The position numbers and the translations under genes are program-made. Positions 59,959 to 64,000 of a DNA stretch of 64,000 nucleotides are shown here, one piece after another. Location of the stretch: positions 62,001-126,000 of the forward strand of contig NZ_SORE01000017.1 in the NCBI RefSeq assembly GCF_004366595.1, in the 5' to 3' direction. The stretch is from Paraburkholderia rhizosphaerae (lineage in GTDB: Bacteria > Pseudomonadota > Gammaproteobacteria > Burkholderiales > Burkholderiaceae). Under the pieces are notes generated by a model. That model saw only the letters and a list, made by a program, of their open reading frames with translations, made no database searches and was not told the origin of the DNA. Every line of letters starts with the position of its first letter. Position 1 is the stretch's first letter.

Positions 59959-61085
59959 GCAAGTTGATCGGATCGCTGGCGCCGCGGCGCATCGTCGTAT
60001 TTCGCGCGTTGCAACTCGGCGACATGCTGTGCAGCGTGCCCGCGTTGCGGGCGTTGCGCCGCGCGGCCCCTCGCGCGCATATCGCGCTGGTTGGCTTGCC
60101 CTGGGCGCAAAGCTTCGTCGAACGTTACGCCGGACTGCTCGACGAACTGATCGTTTTCCCCGGCGCGACCGGTTTTCCGGAACAGCGCGAAGACGACACC
60201 GCCTTACCCAGCTTCGTCGCGCAGATGCAAGCGCGCCGCTTCGATCTGGCGATACAGTTGCACGGCAGCGGCGGCGTCGCAAACGACATCGTCGAACAAT
60301 TCGGCGCGCGCGCGTCGGCCGGCTTCGTGCAGCCGGGTGAAGCGCGTAGCGGTTGCTTTATCGGGTGGCCCGACACGCTGCCGGAGCCGCATCGCTATCT
60401 CGCGCTCACCGATGCGCTCGGCGCGCCCGCGCACGGCCGCGAACGCGACGCACTGTGGTTCGATCTGACGCCGCGCGATCTCGCCGACTACATGACGCTC
60501 GTTGCGTCGCACGGCATTGAAGCCGCGCGCGTCGTGATCCTGCATCCCGGTGCGCAATTGCCGTCGCGCCGCTGGCCCGCCGAACGCTTCGCCGAAGTGG
60601 CCGACGCGCTGTCGGCCGACGGCTGGCAGATCGCGGTCACCGGCACCGCAGCCGAAACGCAGCTGAGCGCGAGCGTGCTCGGCGCCATGGTGTCGCCGGC
60701 GGTGCATCTGGCGGGCGCGACGTCGCTTGGCTCGCTAGCCGCGCTGGTGCGCAATGCGCGCGTCGTCGTATGCAACGACACCGGCATTTCGCATATCGCC
60801 GCGGCGATGCGCACCCCGAGCGTCGTGATCGCGTCCGGCAGCGACACGCGCCGCTGGGCACCGCTCGATCGCGAACGGCATCAGGTGCTCGCCGATTATC
60901 CGTCGTGCCGGCCGTGCGCGTTCCGCGTCTGCCCGTATGGCCATGAATGCGCGTTGAACGTCAGCGTCGCGAGCGTCATCGATGTGGCGCGCGCACAGCT
61001 TGCCCGCCGGTTTCCGAAAGAAGACGCGGGCACGTCGTGCGCGTCGCCCGACACATGCCAGGAGGCCCATCAACATGCCGAATAA
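59955..61085 (+). CDS. GT9 heptosyltransferase-like protein (second copy)
   Basis: 376 aa. The GTG start at 59955 overlaps the GT2 stop (GTGA), and the frame upstream of it has no gene-like content. GT9 blocks: IVVFRALQLGDMLCSVPAL, VILHPGAQLPSRRWPAERF, VVCNDTGISHIAAAMRTPSV, then the Cys cluster CRPCAFRVCPYGHEC shared with the first copy at 55883. The donor is probably a heptose. The last 11 bp overlap the next gene. Confidence 0.85.
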   Translation: MSKLIGSLAPRRIVVFRALQLGDMLCSVPALRALRRAAPRAHIALVGLPWAQSFVERYAGLLDELIVFPGATGFPEQREDDTALPSFVAQMQARRFDLAIQLHGSGGVANDIVEQFGARASAGFVQPGEARSGCFIGWPDTLPEPHRYLALTDALGAPAHGRERDALWFDLTPRDLADYMTLVASHGIEAARVVILHPGAQLPSRRWPAERFAEVADALSADGWQIAVTGTAAETQLSASVLGAMVSPAVHLAGATSLGSLAALVRNARVVVCNDTGISHIAAAMRTPSVVIASGSDTRRWAPLDRERHQVLADYPSCRPCAFRVCPYGHECALNVSVASVIDVARAQLARRFPKEDAGTSCASPDTCQEAHQHAE

Positions 61086-62040
61086 CCTGACGAACCGGCG
61101 CCGCCTGCGCGTGCTGACATGGCACATACATGGCAACTATCTGTACTACCTGACGCAGGCGCCGCACGATTTTTATCTGGTCACGAAGCCCGGCAGCCCG
61201 CCAGGCTACGCGGGCCGCTCTGGAACGCTGCCGTGGGGCAAAAACGTACACGAGGTGCCCATCGGCGACGTCGCGTCAACCGACTTCGATGCCGTGCTTT
61301 ATCAGCATCGCGTGCAATGGGAATACGACCGCAAGCAGGTCCTGTCCGAACGGCAGCGGCGTTTGCCGTGCATCTATGTCGAACACGATCCACCCCTTGA
61401 AAATCCGTACGAACAGAAGCATTGGGTCGACGATCCGGCCGCGCTGCTCGTGCACGTCACGCATTTCAACCGGCTGATGTGGGACTGCGGCGCCACGCCG
61501 ACCCAGGTGATCGAACACGGCGTGCGGGTGCCGGACGGCGTGCGATACAGCGGTGAACTCGGACGGGGGATCGTCGTCGTCAATCATCTCGCGCAGCGCG
61601 GGCGACGGCTCGGCGCGGACCTGTTCGGCGCGCTGCGCGCGCAGACGCCGCTCGACCTGGTCGGCATGGATGCGGCGCGCAGCGGTGGCATCGGCGAGAT
61701 TCCGAACCTTGAACTGGCCGCATTTATTGCGCGCTACCGCTTCTTTTTCAATCCGATCCGCTGGACGAGTCTCGGCCTTGCGATCGTCGAAGCGATGATG
61801 ATCGGCATGCCGATCGTCGGCTTCGCAACCACTGAACTGGCCACCGTAATCCGGAACGGTGAAAACGGCTATGTGCACACCGACCGCCAGTTGCTGCTCG
61901 AAGCGATGAACGATCTGCTGCGCGATCCGCAGCATGCGCGGGCACTCGGCGACGCCGCGCGGCGCACCGCAATCGAGCGCTTTCATATCGACCGTTTCGT
62001 GCGCGACTGGTGCGACGCGCTGTCGACGGTCACCGGCTAG
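61075..62040 (+). CDS. Glycosyltransferase family 1/4-like protein
   Basis: 321 aa. It begins [19 protein letters not shown], has [19 protein letters not shown] and the donor-binding [20 protein letters not shown] followed by [16 protein letters not shown], as in GT-B enzymes. The ATG at 61075 overlaps the previous gene by 11 bp and has CAGGAGG upstream. The N-terminal domain is shorter than usual for GT4. The acceptor is unknown. Confidence 0.8.
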   Translation: MPNNLTNRRRLRVLTWHIHGNYLYYLTQAPHDFYLVTKPGSPPGYAGRSGTLPWGKNVHEVPIGDVASTDFDAVLYQHRVQWEYDRKQVLSERQRRLPCIYVEHDPPLENPYEQKHWVDDPAALLVHVTHFNRLMWDCGATPTQVIEHGVRVPDGVRYSGELGRGIVVVNHLAQRGRRLGADLFGALRAQTPLDLVGMDAARSGGIGEIPNLELAAFIARYRFFFNPIRWTSLGLAIVEAMMIGMPIVGFATTELATVIRNGENGYVHTDRQLLLEAMNDLLRDPQHARALGDAARRTAIERFHIDRFVRDWCDALSTVTG

Positions 62041-62081
62041 TGCCGCGCGCCCGTTATCCGACTTCATTCAGGAGCAAGGAC

Positions 62082-63083
62082 ATGAAGGAACTGTCGCGCA
62101 AACGCATCCTGGTCACCGGCGGAGCGGGTTTTCTCGGCTCCCATTTATGTGAGCGCCTCGTGATGCAAGGGCACGATGTGCTGTGCATGGATAACTTTTA
62201 CACTGGCGCCAAGGACAATATTGCACATCTGCTCGACTGTGCGAATTTCGAATTGATGCGGCACGACGTGACCTTCCCGCTTTACGTCGAGGTCGATGAA
62301 ATCTACAACCTCGCGTGCCCCGCGTCGCCGGTCCACTATCAGCACGATCCGGTGCAAACGACGAAGACCAGCGTACATGGTGCGATCAATATGCTCGGAC
62401 TCGCGAAGCGCGTTAAGGCGAAGATATTTCAGGCATCGACGAGCGAAGTGTATGGCGACCCGCGTATTCATCCGCAAACGGAAAACTACTGGGGCCACGT
62501 GAATCCAGTTGGCCCGCGCTCGTGCTACGACGAGGGAAAACGCTGCGCCGAAACGCTGTTCGCGGACTACCGCCGGCAGCACGGCATCGATACCCGGATC
62601 GCGCGGATCTTCAATACCTACGGACCGCGTATGCATCCGGCCGACGGCCGCGTCGTATCGAACTTCATGATGCAGGCGTTGACCGGCCAGCCGCTAACCG
62701 TTTATGGAGACGGTTCGCAGACACGCTCGTTCTGCTTCGTCGACGACATGATCGATGCTTTCGTGCGGCTGATGACGCTGCCGGCCGACCCGGGTAGTCC
62801 GGTCAATCTGGGCAATCCGCATGAGATATCGATGCTGGAAATCGCGCAGCGCACGATCGGCGTGACCGGGTCGTCGTCGGCTATCGCGTTTCGCCCGCTG
62901 CCGGTTGACGATCCGTGGCGGCGCCAGCCGGATATTTCACTGGCTACGCGTCTTACTGGCTGGACGCCGTGCACGCCGCTTGACGACGGTCTGCGCAAAA
63001 CGGCCCGCTATTTCGCCGCACTCGCCGGCACCGCGCGCACGGCTGCCGACGATGCGTTAGTCGTGCCGCAGCAGGTGCCCTAG
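62082..63083 (+). CDS. UDP-glucuronate decarboxylase-like NAD-dependent epimerase
   Basis: A 333-aa extended SDR. Cofactor motif [33 protein letters not shown], catalytic Ser/Tyr/Lys in [10 protein letters not shown] and [13 protein letters not shown], and [20 protein letters not shown] are the UXS signature, which converts UDP-glucuronate to UDP-xylose. The [20 protein letters not shown] block is especially diagnostic. Start 62082 has AGGAG seven bases upstream. It ends the glycan run; it could supply a pentose donor. Confidence 0.9.
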   Translation: MKELSRKRILVTGGAGFLGSHLCERLVMQGHDVLCMDNFYTGAKDNIAHLLDCANFELMRHDVTFPLYVEVDEIYNLACPASPVHYQHDPVQTTKTSVHGAINMLGLAKRVKAKIFQASTSEVYGDPRIHPQTENYWGHVNPVGPRSCYDEGKRCAETLFADYRRQHGIDTRIARIFNTYGPRMHPADGRVVSNFMMQALTGQPLTVYGDGSQTRSFCFVDDMIDAFVRLMTLPADPGSPVNLGNPHEISMLEIAQRTIGVTGSSSAIAFRPLPVDDPWRRQPDISLATRLTGWTPCTPLDDGLRKTARYFAALAGTARTAADDALVVPQQVP

Positions 63084-63137
63084 GCATACCGTTTGCACAT
63101 GCACTAGCGCTCACACCTTTCCTTGGGAGGACACATT

Positions 63138-63617
63138 ATGAGCACGCTTGACCCGAAAGGCGCATCCGGATCGGGTGCACAGATCGTCGGCGGTGGAGTC
63201 GGTGAAGGGCCGGGCCCCGAGATCATGGCCGCAGCAACGTTGGACGGCGATAAGGTCATCACGGCAGACGGCGAGCATGTCGGCAAGGTGTCCGACATCA
63301 TGCTCGATGTGCGCAGTGGCCGCATCGCCTATGCAGTCCTGTCGGAAGGCGGTTTTCTGGGCATGGGAACAACGTTGCACGCGATCCCGTGGAGCGCGTT
63401 GACGCTCGACACAGCTGAGAAATGCTTCCGCGTCGACATTACCGCGCAGCGCATCAAGGACGACCCGGGCTTCGACAAGGACCACTGGCCGTCGATGGCC
63501 GATGCGTCGTGGGGCACGCAGTTGCATCAATACTACAATCGCCAGCCTTACTGGGCCGAGATGTCCGCCGGGACCCGCGGCAGTTTCGAGCAAGGGAGAG
63601 ATGTCCAGGGCCTTTAA
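63138..63617 (+). CDS. PRC-barrel domain protein
   Basis: 159 aa. After a Gly-rich N-terminus, residues about 35-110 are a PRC barrel (VITADGEHVGKVSDIMLDVR, GRIAYAVLSEGGFLGMGTTL, HAIPWSALTLD), a small beta domain found in RimM, photosynthetic reaction centres and stress proteins. The C-terminal part (KDHWPSMADASWGTQLHQYY) is typical of stand-alone bacterial members. Start 63138 has GGGAGG. No partner is evident; it is separate from the glycan locus by 54 bp. Confidence 0.8.
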   Translation: MSTLDPKGASGSGAQIVGGGVGEGPGPEIMAAATLDGDKVITADGEHVGKVSDIMLDVRSGRIAYAVLSEGGFLGMGTTLHAIPWSALTLDTAEKCFRVDITAQRIKDDPGFDKDHWPSMADASWGTQLHQYYNRQPYWAEMSAGTRGSFEQGRDVQGL

Positions 63618-63707
63618 GCGGAAAGCAGCAACGCGACGGTGCGCGCGCGTGGAATCGATCCGCGCCCCCCGCACCGGGGCGATGCAAGACCCGCGCGGAA
63701 CGGCCAG

Positions 63708-64000
63708 ATGAGCACGACCGTTCCGCGTGCGGTCTACTATGCGCTCGCATCGAACGTCGCCGTCGCGCTCTGCAAATTCGCGGCGGCGGCCTATACAGCG
63801 TCCGGCGCCGCGCTCGCCGAAGCGATCCATTCGAGCGCCGACTGCATGAACCAGTTCTTTATGCTGGTTGGCCGCCGCGCGGCAAGCGAACGCGCGGACG
63901 AACAGCATCCGCTCGGCTTTGGCCGGGAATCGTACTTCTATGCAATGGTCGTCGCGCTACAGATTTTTATCGTCGGCGGCCTTGCATCGGCGGCAGTCGG
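63708..64000 (+). CDS. Cation diffusion facilitator transporter, N-terminal part
   Basis: Truncated by the window end after 97 residues. The first helix (VYYALASNVAVALCKFAAAA), LAEAIHSSADCMNQFFML with the metal-binding HxxxD-type site, and HPLGFGRESYFYAMVVALQI are the conserved start of CDF proteins that export Zn, Co, Fe or Mn. The ATG at 63708 follows 90 bp of non-coding sequence after the PRC gene. Confidence 0.85.
   Translation, partial: MSTTVPRAVYYALASNVAVALCKFAAAAYTASGAALAEAIHSSADCMNQFFMLVGRRAASERADEQHPLGFGRESYFYAMVVALQIFIVGGLASAAV

Noticed and set aside
1-64000. tRNA, rRNA, insertion sequences, attachment sites, origin
   Set aside because: No tRNA or rRNA sequence was recognised, no transposase motif or terminal inverted repeats were seen apart from the dead recombinase, and no origin-like box cluster was found.

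Overview
This 64 kb window is GC-rich, densely coded bacterial DNA. It looks like a Burkholderiaceae chromosome (Paraburkholderia, Caballeronia or Burkholderia type). The signs are an FHA/CdiA-type haemagglutinin remnant with a Burkholderia-style signal region, a phasin, a PQQ glucose dehydrogenase beside a caa3-type oxidase, a Tae4/Tai4 pair and many small proteins of stress-related families. The organism is inferred from family content; no marker RNA gene lies in the window.

Layout. (1) 1-4.1 kb is an accessory, partly decayed segment. It holds a strongly structured leader before a GTG-started small gene, a translationally coupled Tae4 amidase effector and Tai4 immunity pair, and a scar in which fragments of a haemagglutinin, an MntA antitoxin and a HepT toxin are fused. 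A CHAD-domain remnant lies beyond it. (2) 4.1-25.4 kb is an island of stress and housekeeping-accessory genes: DUF488, two DUF892/SDR genes, alcohol dehydrogenase, a YdeP-type molybdo-oxidoreductase, CinA-like amidase, a PAS-PAS hybrid kinase, a CsbD/YqjD-YqjE-YqjK-like trio, cold shock protein, response regulator, ParB-like protein, Mn-catalase, topoisomerase IB, YihY/BrkB, phasin and hemerythrin. Several very small proteins are interspersed, two of them paralogous. (3) 25.4-34.5 kb is a respiratory module. A five-gene, tightly coupled minus-strand operon (coxB with fused cytochrome c, a CoxA-CoxC fusion, a small membrane protein, CtaG-like, triheme cytochrome c) diverges from membrane-bound PQQ glucose dehydrogenase.

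(4) 35.6-46.6 kb is a signalling cluster. It contains a degenerate receiver protein, a catalytically dead serine recombinase coupled to a CheB-type methylesterase with a zinc ribbon, and two giant convergent CheB-CheR-PAS-histidine kinase-receiver proteins. One of the two has lost its phospho-acceptor aspartate. (5) 46.9-49.6 kb has two oxidoreductases and a second DUF2795 gene. (6) 49.8-63.1 kb is a glycan locus: five GT2/GT4-type glycosyltransferases or relatives, GmhB-like heptose bisphosphatase, two GT9 heptosyltransferase-like enzymes, a NodU/CmcH-type carbamoyltransferase and a UDP-glucuronate decarboxylase-like enzyme. No flippase or polymerase gene is present. Within it, on the opposite strand, is an Atm1-type ABC exporter fused in one reading frame to a histidine-kinase-like ATPase domain and a receiver domain. 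The window ends in a PRC-barrel gene and a truncated cation diffusion facilitator.

The strongest candidates for something undescribed are the ABC exporter-ATPase-receiver fusion at 50741-53452, the pseudo-enzyme-rich signalling cluster at 35.6-46.6 kb, and the heptose/carbamoyl/pentose glycan locus. Every functional call comes from reading motifs by eye; no database search was possible.
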